Positions 1-7,078 of a stretch of 14,792 nt of DNA are shown here, piece after piece. Origin of the DNA: Spirochaeta sp. (GTDB lineage: Bacteria > Spirochaetota > Spirochaetia > DSM-27196 > Alkalispirochaetaceae). The stretch is taken from assembly GCA_007117185.1 (NCBI GenBank), contig SKHA01000335.1, positions 1 through 14,792 on the forward strand, read 5' to 3'. The notes beneath the pieces were generated by a model. The model saw nothing but the letters and a program-made list of their open reading frames with translations, was not told the DNA's origin and searched no databases. The stretch's first letter is position 1; each line of letters opens with the position of its first letter. Position numbers and translations under genes: made by a program.

Positions 1-243
1 CTGGATGACCGCCAGCTGGACTACTTCCAGCTCTTTCAGCAGATGACCAGTCGCTACGGTAACCCGGTGGATCTGGATCCCCGGCGGGCCCTATGGGAAG
101 ATGAACGAACAAGAATCGAGCTTGAGCGACCGCTGGTCATACGGTACATTGACCTGGATGAGTTTGAAACACGCCGTCGTGAGAGACAGACCCTTCAAGC
201 TGCGCAGGAAGTTGCCCGCGAGGTGTTTCTCGAGGATTTCTGA
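1..243 (+). CDS. C-terminal end of an unidentified protein (5' truncated by window edge)
   Basis: An open frame runs from the first base to a TGA at 241-243, giving the last 80 residues of a protein whose start lies outside the window. The fragment is very charged and soluble-looking, with no membrane segment. It has a short hydrophobic strand with the local pattern LERPLVIRYIDLDEF (about residues 41-55), followed by an Arg/Glu/Gln-rich helix to the end. I do not recognise the family. The first ATG inside the fragment (43) is very unlikely to be the true start, because the frame is open to the edge. The next gene on the same strand starts inside this one in another frame, which suggests co-transcription. 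Confidence 0.65.
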   Translation: MDDRQLDYFQLFQQMTSRYGNPVDLDPRRALWEDERTRIELERPLVIRYIDLDEFETRRRERQTLQAAQEVAREVFLEDF

Positions 244-670
244 CCTGCGTCTCCTTCCTTTTATCCTGCTGTTCAGCGCCTGCTCTGCCGCCGCGTCATC
301 GGGAAATACCGTTGAACTGCCAGTGGGCGACCATCTGTTCACCGTTGAGCTTGCCCGAACCCCGGAGGAGCGTGAGCAGGGACTGATGTTTCGGCAGAGT
401 CTGGGGGCTGACGCGGGGATGCTCTTTGTTTTTGACGAATCGGCGATTCGCTCGTTCTGGATGAAAAACACCACCATTCCCCTCTCCATCGCCTACATCG
501 ATGCGACGGGACGCATTCTGGAGATACATGATATGGAGCCGCTCTCGCTGGAGCCGGTTCGATCCCGCTATCCGGCGCGGTACGCTCTGGAGGTGAACCG
601 CGGACGTTTTGTAGAGGTAGGTATCGCTCCCGGGTCGGTTGTGGACCTTACGGTGCTTCCCCGGAACTGA
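158..670 (+). CDS. DUF192 family secreted/lipoprotein-like protein
   Basis: A small extracytoplasmic protein of the DUF192 family, whose biochemical function is unknown. The mature part (from about 295) carries the family hallmarks: the segment VELARTPEEREQGLMFR, then GMLFVFDESAIRSFWMKNT, then PLSIAYID, and a C-terminal VEVGIAPGSVVDL strand. The N-terminus is basic (KLRRK) and is followed by the hydrophobic stretch LRLLPFILLFSAC. This reads as a signal peptide with a loose spirochaete-type lipobox (FSA|C), so lipid anchoring is likely but not certain. The start is unclear. ATG at 101 or 158, GTG at 179 and TTG at 212 are all in frame, and none has a good Shine-Dalgarno at normal spacing; 158 is my provisional choice. 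The gene overlaps the upstream gene at its 5' end and the convergent xseB at its 3' end (648-670). Confidence 0.85.
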   Translation: MSLKHAVVRDRPFKLRRKLPARCFSRISDLRLLPFILLFSACSAAASSGNTVELPVGDHLFTVELARTPEEREQGLMFRQSLGADAGMLFVFDESAIRSFWMKNTTIPLSIAYIDATGRILEIHDMEPLSLEPVRSRYPARYALEVNRGRFVEVGIAPGSVVDLTVLPRN

Positions 671-887
671 AGGGGGAGAGCTCCGGAGGGGCATCGGAAC
701 CGCCGTCAGGATCGTTGGTGAGTATTTCGATACGTTGCTCCAGGGAGCGCAGCTCTTCCTGAAGGGTGCGGGAGAGTCTCAGACCTTCCTCAAACAGTTC
801 TGTCGCCTGGTCAACCCGGACCGTCCCGTCCCGGAGCTTGGAGGCGATCTCCTCCAGGCGTTCCATCCGCTCTTCAAATCCCTGCAT
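648..887 (-). CDS. xseB: Exodeoxyribonuclease VII small subunit
   Basis: Small subunit of exodeoxyribonuclease VII, which with XseA degrades single-stranded DNA to oligonucleotides in repair. The protein is 79 residues, the usual size. It shows the family pattern: an N-terminal helix FEERMERLEEIASKLRDG, then the turn into DQATELFEEGLRLSRTLQEEL, and a second coiled helix (LRSLEQRIEIL). The acidic, Pro/Ser-rich tail is disordered-looking. I placed the start at the ATG at 887 because a strong Shine-Dalgarno (AGGAAAGGA on the minus strand, 904-896) lies 8 nt upstream. A start further upstream would add 17 non-homologous residues. The start lies 14 nt inside the end of xseA, so translational coupling is likely, and subunit stoichiometry may depend on it. 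Confidence 0.95.
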   Translation of the reverse strand: MQGFEERMERLEEIASKLRDGTVRVDQATELFEEGLRLSRTLQEELRSLEQRIEILTNDPDGGSDAPPELSPFSSGEAP

Positions 888-2106
888 TGTCTGTTTCCTT
901 TCCTGCTGTAGAAACCACCGGAACGGTACTGTCGTCAAACTCCAGAAGGAGCGACTGCCCCGATGTAATCGTTAATCCGCTGGTTATCATCTCACCGGAG
1001 TCAGAGTCTCTTACCAGGGCAAAACCGCGACGCAGGGCCACTCGCGGATCCGACGCCGCAATGCGGTCCGCCGCACGGTCAAAACGAATCCGCAGCGTTG
1101 CGATTGCCTCGCCCATGTTGCGATGCAGGGCATCCCGCTGGTCATCCAGGCGTTGGTACCACGGTTGAAGGTGGTTGCGGAAGCGATAGAGCAGCTCTTC
1201 CGGGGAGGTCGACTGCAGGCGCGACCTGAGTCGGGCGGCGATGCTCCGCTGGGCCTGAACGATGCTCTGTCGGGCGGTGTCCATCCGCCGCAGCAGCTCG
1301 TCCCGGGAGGCGCAGACGATTTCCGCAGCGGCGGATGGGGTGGGGGCGCGGTGGTCCGCCGCAAAGTCTGCCAGGGACCAGTCTATTTCGTGGCCGACAG
1401 CGGAGATCACCGGAACCGGCGACCCGTGTATGGCCCGGACCACCGCTTCCTCGCTGAACGGCAGCAGGTCCTCAAGAGAGCCGCCACCCCGGGTCACAAT
1501 AATCACCTCGCCCAGGCGGTGAACGCCGGCGTACTCGATCATGCCGGCCAGCTGCGCCCCCGCCGTCGTCCCCTGAACGGCAGACGGAAGGATGCGTACA
1601 GCCAGACCCGGGGCGCGACGCCGCAGAATCTGGAGAATGTCCCGCAGCGCAGCGCCGGTGGGTGAGGTCACCACCGCCACTGTTCGGGGGTAAACCGGCA
1701 GGGGTCGTCGAAGTTCCGGGCGCTGCCGCTCAAACAACCCCTCTGCGGCAAGACGGCGTTTTCGCTCTTCCAGCAGCGCCAGAATACCGCCGCTTCCTGC
1801 GTGCTCCATCGCTTGCACAACGATCTGGTACGCCCCGCGTGGCCCATAAACGGTAAGGGCGCCGCTGACGCGCAACAACGCTCCGTCCTGTGGTTGGACC
1901 GACACCCCCCGGGTGGCCGATCTGAACATGACGCATTGAATGAGGGATTCCTCGTCTTTCAATGCGAAGTACCAGTGGCCGGAAGACGCGGGGCGGAAGT
2001 TTGAAAGCTCACCCTCAACAGTGACGGTACGAAAACGATCCTGGAGAACCCCCTGAATCTCTCTGGTCAGCTCGGATACCTGAAGTACTCGCGGTCGCTC
2101 GTTCAT
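874..2106 (-). CDS. xseA: Exodeoxyribonuclease VII large subunit
   Basis: Catalytic large subunit of exodeoxyribonuclease VII, 410 residues from the chosen start. An N-terminal OB-fold, about residues 8-100, contains VEGELSNFRPASSGHWYFALKD, the family signature. The catalytic domain follows with VVTSPTGAALRDI, the glycine-rich IIVTRGGGSLEDL, the segment PVISAVGHEID and the DHRAPTPSAAAE motif. The C-terminal third is a long Arg/Gln-rich helical region typical of XseA, closing with the DPRVALRRGFALVRD strand. The ATG at 2106 is preferred because homologues begin about ten residues before the VSEL motif; an in-frame ATG at 2130 is possible. Neither has an obvious Shine-Dalgarno. It forms a two-gene unit with xseB and is divergent from the spiro-SPASM gene. 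Confidence 0.96.
   Translation of the reverse strand: MNERPRVLQVSELTREIQGVLQDRFRTVTVEGELSNFRPASSGHWYFALKDEESLIQCVMFRSATRGVSVQPQDGALLRVSGALTVYGPRGAYQIVVQAMEHAGSGGILALLEERKRRLAAEGLFERQRPELRRPLPVYPRTVAVVTSPTGAALRDILQILRRRAPGLAVRILPSAVQGTTAGAQLAGMIEYAGVHRLGEVIIVTRGGGSLEDLLPFSEEAVVRAIHGSPVPVISAVGHEIDWSLADFAADHRAPTPSAAAEIVCASRDELLRRMDTARQSIVQAQRSIAARLRSRLQSTSPEELLYRFRNHLQPWYQRLDDQRDALHRNMGEAIATLRIRFDRAADRIAASDPRVALRRGFALVRDSDSGEMITSGLTITSGQSLLLEFDDSTVPVVSTAGKETDNAGI
896..904 (-). promoter_or_regulatory. xseB ribosome binding site
   Basis: Purine-rich AGGAAAGGA on the minus strand inside the last codons of xseA, 8 nt before the ATG at 887. It decides the xseB start and shows that xseB is translated from its own site although it overlaps xseA. 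Confidence 0.75.
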
Positions 2107-2112
2107 ACCGGC

Positions 2113-2163
2113 AGGGTATCGGACCCTCATGACACGCTCAAGCCCTGTCGATACATTACAGGG
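2113..2163. promoter_or_regulatory. Divergent xseA / spiro-SPASM control region with two short dyads
   Basis: The 58-nt gap between the divergent starts at 2106 (minus) and 2165 (plus) must hold the promoters for both units. It contains two perfect short inverted repeats: AGGGT-N5-ACCCT at 2113-2127 and CCCTGT-N9-ACAGGG at 2143-2163. The second ends 1 nt before the plus-strand ATG. They could be an operator or RNA hairpins. No convincing -35/-10 pair is visible for either direction, so the regulatory role is inference. Confidence 0.3.
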
Positions 2164-2164
2164 A

Positions 2165-3754
2165 ATGGACTGTGTAATCCTCACCTTTCCGGAGTTCTCC
2201 CCGTATTTGAGCGTCGCCTTTCCTGACGGCTCTACGCCACTGGATTACGTAGTGTCCAGGGTCGGCGAGTTGGCCCGGGACAGGTCGGGCGGGTTGTCTG
2301 TGAAGATCCTTCATCCCGGGGTGATCCCGGAAGATATCAACCGGGCTCTGCCGAATGAATGGCCTCGGATCGCTGTTCCTGGAGTCGACCGCCCCTCCGG
2401 ACAGGACGCGTTGGAGTCCCTGTACAACACCGTCACCGATGAGGTGGAACACCTCTTGTGGATCGACGGCCTGGCGCCGTTATGGTCGGTTTCGTTGGCG
2501 CGGCACCTGCTCAATCTGCACCGCAAGAGCTGGTGTGACTATACATTTGCAGACGGCTACCCCGAAGGGTACGCAGCGGAGGTGCTTCGCCGGGATATCC
2601 TGCCCACTCTGGCGGCACTTGCCGAAAGCAAGGGGATCCTCTGGACCAGAAAGCTGCTCTTTGACACGCTGATGGTTGATATCAACGCTTTCGATATCGA
2701 GACGGAAGCGGCCCGGGAGGACTACTCGCTTCTGCGGGCGTCCCTGACAGTCAACCACCGCGGCGACTATCTGCTGTGCCGACAGCTTGCGGCAGAAGCG
2801 GCGCAAGCGGGCCAGCCCCCGGTGCAAGCGGCATTCCTGGAAGAGGAAGACCAAATCCTGAGGGCACTGCTGCACCAGGGCCAAACCCTTCGCACTGTAC
2901 CGCGATACCTGCAGGTTCAGGTCACCCGGAGCATGACCTCCGTCGCCTCCTTTTCTCCCTGGAAGGGTGACGTCTCCGCTCTGAGTGACCCCTCCGCATC
3001 CCTTTATCCCACCGCCGCCGGGGAGATGTCCCCGGAACTCTTCGGAACACTCCTGGATCAACTGCATGAACTCTCCCCCGAGGCAACCGTCTCCCTGGGC
3101 TACCGTGGCGAAGTGGCGCTGCACACCCGGCTCCCGGAGCTGCTGTCGCACCTGGACCGGCTACCCCGGGGGACGTTCTTTCTGGAGACCAGTGGAGTCG
3201 GGTGGGGTGGTGCCAACCGCCACGCCCTGCTGGAGACGTCACGCCTCTCGGCTATCATCGTCGAGGTTGACGCGGCCAGAAAAGAGACCTACGAGACGTT
3301 GCGGGGACCCTGGTGGGAAGAGGTGCAGCAGTTTATCGCCGACGTGGTTCAGGCGCATCCTGGAAAGGTTTTTGTTCAGGCAACCCGCATCGGCGATAAC
3401 GAATGGGAGCTGCAGGAGTTCTTCCGGCACTGGAATGATACTGCCGGAGCCACCCCGATAATCCAGAAGTATAACGATTTTGCCGGGCAGCTGCCGGATC
3501 TGAAAGTTGCTGATCTCTCGCCGCTCAGCAGGTGCCCCTGCTTTCACCTGCAGCGCGACCTTGTTGTGCTGCACGACGGGACCGTCCCGCGGTGTTTTCA
3601 GGATCTGTCAGGTGAAGTGACCCACGGGCGTGTGGGTGATAACCCTCTGCTGGAGCTGTGGCAACGAGGAGCCGGTGAGTACCAGCGTCATCTGGAACAG
3701 GACTATCCCGAATTGTGTCGAAGGTGCGATGAGTACTACACATTCAACGCCTGA
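2165..3754 (+). CDS. Spiro-SPASM protein: nucleotidyltransferase-like N-domain, Cys-less radical-SAM-like core, C-terminal SPASM
   Basis: 529 residues from the ATG at 2165 (an ATG at 2129 is in frame; neither has a good Shine-Dalgarno). Three parts can be read. Residues 1-180 resemble the sugar nucleotidyltransferase fold: a strand start, YVVSRVGELA, and DYTFADGYPEGYAAEVL, which matches the 'aspartate, glycine-rich, E-V' stretch of SpsF-type cytidylyltransferases. Residues 245-430 look like a radical-SAM barrel (PRYLQVQVTR, then the GRGEP-like YRGEVALHTRLPELL and FFLETSGVGW), but the position of the CxxxCxxC cluster motif reads SMTSVASFS, with no cysteine. Residues 455-525 are a SPASM-like domain with C457, C459, C477, C518 and C521. 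The family is, from memory, spirochaete-restricted and uncharacterised. An auxiliary Fe-S site may remain while SAM cleavage is lost. First gene of the seven-gene operon. Confidence 0.8.
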   Translation: MDCVILTFPEFSPYLSVAFPDGSTPLDYVVSRVGELARDRSGGLSVKILHPGVIPEDINRALPNEWPRIAVPGVDRPSGQDALESLYNTVTDEVEHLLWIDGLAPLWSVSLARHLLNLHRKSWCDYTFADGYPEGYAAEVLRRDILPTLAALAESKGILWTRKLLFDTLMVDINAFDIETEAAREDYSLLRASLTVNHRGDYLLCRQLAAEAAQAGQPPVQAAFLEEEDQILRALLHQGQTLRTVPRYLQVQVTRSMTSVASFSPWKGDVSALSDPSASLYPTAAGEMSPELFGTLLDQLHELSPEATVSLGYRGEVALHTRLPELLSHLDRLPRGTFFLETSGVGWGGANRHALLETSRLSAIIVEVDAARKETYETLRGPWWEEVQQFIADVVQAHPGKVFVQATRIGDNEWELQEFFRHWNDTAGATPIIQKYNDFAGQLPDLKVADLSPLSRCPCFHLQRDLVVLHDGTVPRCFQDLSGEVTHGRVGDNPLLELWQRGAGEYQRHLEQDYPELCRRCDEYYTFNA

Positions 3755-4682
3755 CCCCGGCCTCGTGCTCCCCTATACCGTTGTCGGCCGCCGACCCGGC
3801 GCTCCCGGTGGTGGACCTGCGCTGATCCTCCTGAATCGCAGCTCCCGCCTGGTTCGCCGGGATTACCTGGCTGAGCTGATCGCGGCGGGGTTCACCGAGA
3901 TCATCAGTGTGGAACCCCAGGAGAACTCCTTCAGCGTGGAAGCACTGAACCAGGAGTTTCCGGCGGTGAGGTTTCTGCTGCTTCGGGAGAGCCGGGACGT
4001 GGGGACGAGGATCAATCTGGCCGCCTCGATCGTCGACGCTGACAGCTTCATCGTCATGTGGTCCTCCATGAACCCTCCCGGGGATCTCTCGCGCCCGGGA
4101 GAACTGTTCAAAGACCCCGGGACGGTGTGTGTCGCTCCGGCGCTGCGGGGCGACCACGGTGAATCACTACCGGTGGTTCAGGTGCCGGCGCTGCAGCGCC
4201 GATCCCTGCGGATACTGCCGCTGCCGCTGCGGGGGCAACCGGCGGCGACGTTGTTTCCGTTCGACTTTGCCGGAATGTATCATCGGAGTCGCTTCCTTGA
4301 ATCCGGGGGATACGATGAGCGAATCCAGCAGCCGTTCTGGCAGAAACTCGACTTCGGCTTCCGCCTGGCCATGTGGAATCAGCGGATTCTGGTCTCGCCG
4401 GTCCTGCGGATGAGCTACCGAACGATGCCCGACCCGGAGGACCAGACTCCGACACCGGGATACGCCCGCTTCTTCGCCCGCAATCTGGCGGTTCGACTTC
4501 GGGATAATCACCCCACCGTCCCGCGGATTCAGGCGTTTCCCTTCGCGTTTCGCGCCGGACTGGGGCTCCGGCAGACCCTGAGAACGTTCTCCGAGGCGTC
4601 GCAGTGGGTTGAACAGAAAAAAGATCTGTTCCGGCGGGATGCCCGACAGGTCATCAACGAGTGGAGCGACGGGCATGGGTAG
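3729..4682 (+). CDS. Glycosyltransferase family 2-like (GT-A) protein lacking an evident DxD motif
   Basis: A 317-residue cytoplasmic protein with no signal peptide. It starts at an ATG 26 nt inside the previous gene, behind GAAGGTG (3720-3726). The N-terminal half alternates strands and helices as in a GT-A fold (ALILLNRSS, EIISVEP, VRFLLLRES, then NLAASIVDADSFIVMWSSM). The later part has the GT2-like acceptor-side signature FDFAGMYHRSRFLESGGYDE and, after it, KLDFGFRLAMWNQRI. Where GT2 enzymes carry the metal- and sugar-nucleotide-binding DxD, this protein reads WSSMN (111-115). It may therefore be metal-independent, inactive, or a binding partner. The context (cytidylyltransferase, PseG-like enzyme) supports a role in glycan assembly. 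The substrate is unknown. Confidence 0.7.
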   Translation: MSTTHSTPDPGLVLPYTVVGRRPGAPGGGPALILLNRSSRLVRRDYLAELIAAGFTEIISVEPQENSFSVEALNQEFPAVRFLLLRESRDVGTRINLAASIVDADSFIVMWSSMNPPGDLSRPGELFKDPGTVCVAPALRGDHGESLPVVQVPALQRRSLRILPLPLRGQPAATLFPFDFAGMYHRSRFLESGGYDERIQQPFWQKLDFGFRLAMWNQRILVSPVLRMSYRTMPDPEDQTPTPGYARFFARNLAVRLRDNHPTVPRIQAFPFAFRAGLGLRQTLRTFSEASQWVEQKKDLFRRDARQVINEWSDGHG

Positions 4683-5376
4683 GTCCAGGACTGCGGTGGG
4701 TCTCCAGGTCCGACTGGCTTCCAGCCGGTTGCCGGAAAAAGCGTTGCTCACCCTGGGTGGCAAGACCGTTGTTGAGCACGCCATGTCCCGGCTGGCCCGG
4801 GTCCCCGTGGACGAGTACTGGGTCCTTACCGATCCGGAAAGCCTCCCGGCGCTGCGTGGCCCCGCCGAAGCCTGCGGATTCAGCATCTACGCGGGAGACC
4901 CCCGGGACGTCCTGAAACGGTACTGCCACTGCGCCCGTGAGCAGGGGTGGGAGACGATCATTCGCGCAACCGGCGACAATCCGCTGGTATCCTGGGAGCT
5001 GGCCCGGGACGCACTGGCGCTGCGGGAGGAACGGGACGCGGACTACGCCGGTTATACCGGATCACCCCTGGGAACCGGGGTGGAGGTAGTCCGGACTGCG
5101 GCGCTGGAAGCGGTGCTCTCGTTCTCCCGTGATCCCTACGACCATGAACACGTCACGCCGGGAATCTACCGAAATCCCGAGCGCTTCTGCGTTGCACTGG
5201 AACCTGTGGTGAATGAGCTGCTCCTGCCGGATGCTTCGGTCACCCTGGATACCATGGAGGATTACCAGTTCCTGACTGGAGTATTCGAGGAGCTGTCTGC
5301 CCGGAACCAGGATGCCGATACGGCGACCGTATCCGAGGTGGTCCGGATTCTGCGGGGGCAACAGCGTCGTGGATGA
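4675..5376 (+). CDS. Cytidylyltransferase family protein (SpsF-like sugar nucleotidyltransferase)
   Basis: A 233-residue protein predicted to activate a sugar acid as its CMP derivative, as SpsF, KdsB, NeuA and PseF relatives do. Residues 8-23 hold the nucleotide-binding signature: R13, S16, R18-L-P and K22. Then come VVEHAMSRL, RATGDNPL (D101, predicted metal ligand) and DYAGYTGSPLGTGVEV, the SpsF-type sugar-site segment, and near the end the family's VTLDTMEDYQF. The start is the ATG at 4675, overlapping the previous stop by 8 nt, with GGAG at 4663-4666. The next gene overlaps by another 8 nt, which implies coupled translation. The exact sugar cannot be told; the PseG-like neighbour makes a nonulosonic acid plausible. 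Confidence 0.85.
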   Translation: MGRSRTAVGLQVRLASSRLPEKALLTLGGKTVVEHAMSRLARVPVDEYWVLTDPESLPALRGPAEACGFSIYAGDPRDVLKRYCHCAREQGWETIIRATGDNPLVSWELARDALALREERDADYAGYTGSPLGTGVEVVRTAALEAVLSFSRDPYDHEHVTPGIYRNPERFCVALEPVVNELLLPDASVTLDTMEDYQFLTGVFEELSARNQDADTATVSEVVRILRGQQRRG

Positions 5377-7078
5377 CCGCGTTCTGGTGATCCCGGAACA
5401 CCGCATCGGGCACGGGTCGGGGCATCTTCGGCGTTGCCTGGAGCTGACTCGCGGGATTCTCGCCGGCGGGAGCACCGTTGTTGAGTGGCTGCTGCCGGAG
5501 CACCCCCCGCAGGGGTGGTACAGCCGGAAGGACGCGATGGCCCTCCTCGGTGAGGAGGTTGCCGGGGTGATCTGGAGGGATGTCCCCCAGGGGCGGTATC
5601 GCCAGATTCTGGTTGACCGCCGGGAGATGTCCCTGTCTGAGATCCGTGACCTCCCGGAAGTGGAACTGCTGGTGGGGTTCGACGCGGCAGGGGATCTGCG
5701 CCGATACGCCGACTGTGTCATCGATCTTCTGCCGACAGCGCCGGGGGTTACCCCGCCCAATATCGCCGACCCGGGCCTCTTGTCCCTGCCCGGCAGGGTG
5801 AGAGATCAGTGGCCGCAGAGCCCGTCCCGGGTGCTGGTGGTGATGGGCGGAGAGGATCGGGACGGAGCGGCGCTGGAGGCTGCGGCGGCGGTGAAGTTCA
5901 TCCTGCCGGAGAGCAGCGAAGTCACCGTAGTTCTCCACACCCCGGACCCCTCGCTTTCCCCGGGAATCACCGTCCGGAAGCCCGGTGCGGGGCTCAGAGA
6001 GACACTGCACCAGTACGATCTTGTGGTAACCCACTACGGGTTGGTCACATGGGAAGCGCTGTGGGCGCGGGTCCCTGTGGTGACGGTGAATCCCGGCCGC
6101 TACCATCAGCTGCTGAGCGACGCTGCCGGGCTGGCGGGGTTGTCAGCGGTTCGGGATTTTCCCGCCCTGGTGAAGCGCTGCGTTGCCCTGCGCCCGGCCG
6201 CACGGACAGATCCGGCGGCGCTGCTCGGCGCGTTCCGGCGCCCAGCTGTGGTTGGCAGCCCACTGCATACCCACCGCTGGCACCCGGCACTGGAGCGTTT
6301 TCCCGACCGAACCTACTTTCGGGACAGCACCACCGGTCTGGTGTACATGTCCCTGTTTTCCGGCAAGGAGATGTCCTACGGACATGATTACTTCTTCGAG
6401 GAGTATCGCCGACAGTACGGCCGAACCTATGTGGATGATTTTGACGCCATCGCCGCCACGGGCAGGCGACGCATAGCGGATATTCTGTCTGTCGCGACAC
6501 CCCGGGATCCACCACTCCACCTTCTGGACATGGGGTGCGCTTTCGGACCGTTCCTGGCTGCTGCACGGGAGGCGGGCTGTACCGTTCAGGGAATGGATCT
6601 GAACGAGGAAGCGGTAGCGTACGTGAGGCGCGAGTTGGGTATCGACGCCTGGCAGGGTGACCTGACGACCCTCGATGCGGGGGAGTTCCACCACCGTCCG
6701 GATATCGTTACGATGTGGTACGTGATTGAACATGTGCCGGACTTACAGGATCTGTTGCGTCGCCTCAGAGATATCCTTGCCCCGGGTGGGATTTTTGCCT
6801 TTTCTACCCCCCACGGAGCGGGCATCTCGGCGCGTCGGGACAGAAGAAGATTTCTGGAGAACAGTCCCCGGGATCATTTCTCTGTGTGGGACCGGCGCAG
6901 CGCTCTGGTTGTGCTCCGGGATTCCGGTTTCCGGGTGCGTCGAATCAGGGTCACCGGACACCATCCGGAGCGGTTCTCGTCGCGGTTTCCCCGGTGGGTC
7001 AGGCCGTTACTGCTGATATGGTCCAGGATTGCCGGACTCGGTGACACCTTCGAGGTCATTGCGGAGCGGGTGGAATGA
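5369..7078 (+). CDS. PseG-like UDP-sugar hydrolase fused to a SAM-dependent methyltransferase
   Basis: A 569-residue two-domain cytoplasmic enzyme starting at GTG 5369, inside GTGGATGA that also ends the previous gene; GGGGG at 5354-5358 may serve as ribosome binding site. Residues 1-295 resemble PseG, the GT-B-fold hydrolase that removes UDP from a diacetamido sugar in pseudaminic acid synthesis. Evidence is HRIGHGSGHLRRCLEL near the N-terminus, with H19 aligning with the PseG catalytic histidine, and THYGLVTWEALWARVPVVTVNP (221-242), the nucleotide-binding strand-loop-helix. Residues 315-569 are a class I methyltransferase: the lead-in YFFEEYRRQYGRTYVDDF, motif I LLDMGCAFGPF (385-395), the acidic loop D410, and VIEHVPDLQDLLRRL then LAPGGIFAFSTPHG. 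The fusion suggests the sugar is both released from UDP and methylated, probably on oxygen. The exact substrate is unknown. Confidence 0.85.
   Translation: MDDRVLVIPEHRIGHGSGHLRRCLELTRGILAGGSTVVEWLLPEHPPQGWYSRKDAMALLGEEVAGVIWRDVPQGRYRQILVDRREMSLSEIRDLPEVELLVGFDAAGDLRRYADCVIDLLPTAPGVTPPNIADPGLLSLPGRVRDQWPQSPSRVLVVMGGEDRDGAALEAAAAVKFILPESSEVTVVLHTPDPSLSPGITVRKPGAGLRETLHQYDLVVTHYGLVTWEALWARVPVVTVNPGRYHQLLSDAAGLAGLSAVRDFPALVKRCVALRPAARTDPAALLGAFRRPAVVGSPLHTHRWHPALERFPDRTYFRDSTTGLVYMSLFSGKEMSYGHDYFFEEYRRQYGRTYVDDFDAIAATGRRRIADILSVATPRDPPLHLLDMGCAFGPFLAAAREAGCTVQGMDLNEEAVAYVRRELGIDAWQGDLTTLDAGEFHHRPDIVTMWYVIEHVPDLQDLLRRLRDILAPGGIFAFSTPHGAGISARRDRRRFLENSPRDHFSVWDRRSALVVLRDSGFRVRRIRVTGHHPERFSSRFPRWVRPLLLIWSRIAGLGDTFEVIAERVE

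Noticed and set aside
640..720. Terminator between the DUF192 gene and xseB
   Set aside because: G- and C-rich short runs occur here, but no stem followed by a T-run in either direction.
2480..3151. 223-codon minus-strand open frame
   Set aside because: It is antisense to the spiro-SPASM gene, whose plus-strand frame is continuous and carries SPASM cysteines.
4167..4886. 239-codon minus-strand open frame
   Set aside because: It is antisense to the glycosyltransferase and cytidylyltransferase junction, with no ribosome binding site or recognisable domain.
5240..6106. 288-codon minus-strand open frame opposite the SpsF and PseG-like genes
   Set aside because: The protein has low-complexity Arg/His/Pro/Gln content and no motif, while the plus strand shows clear family signatures.
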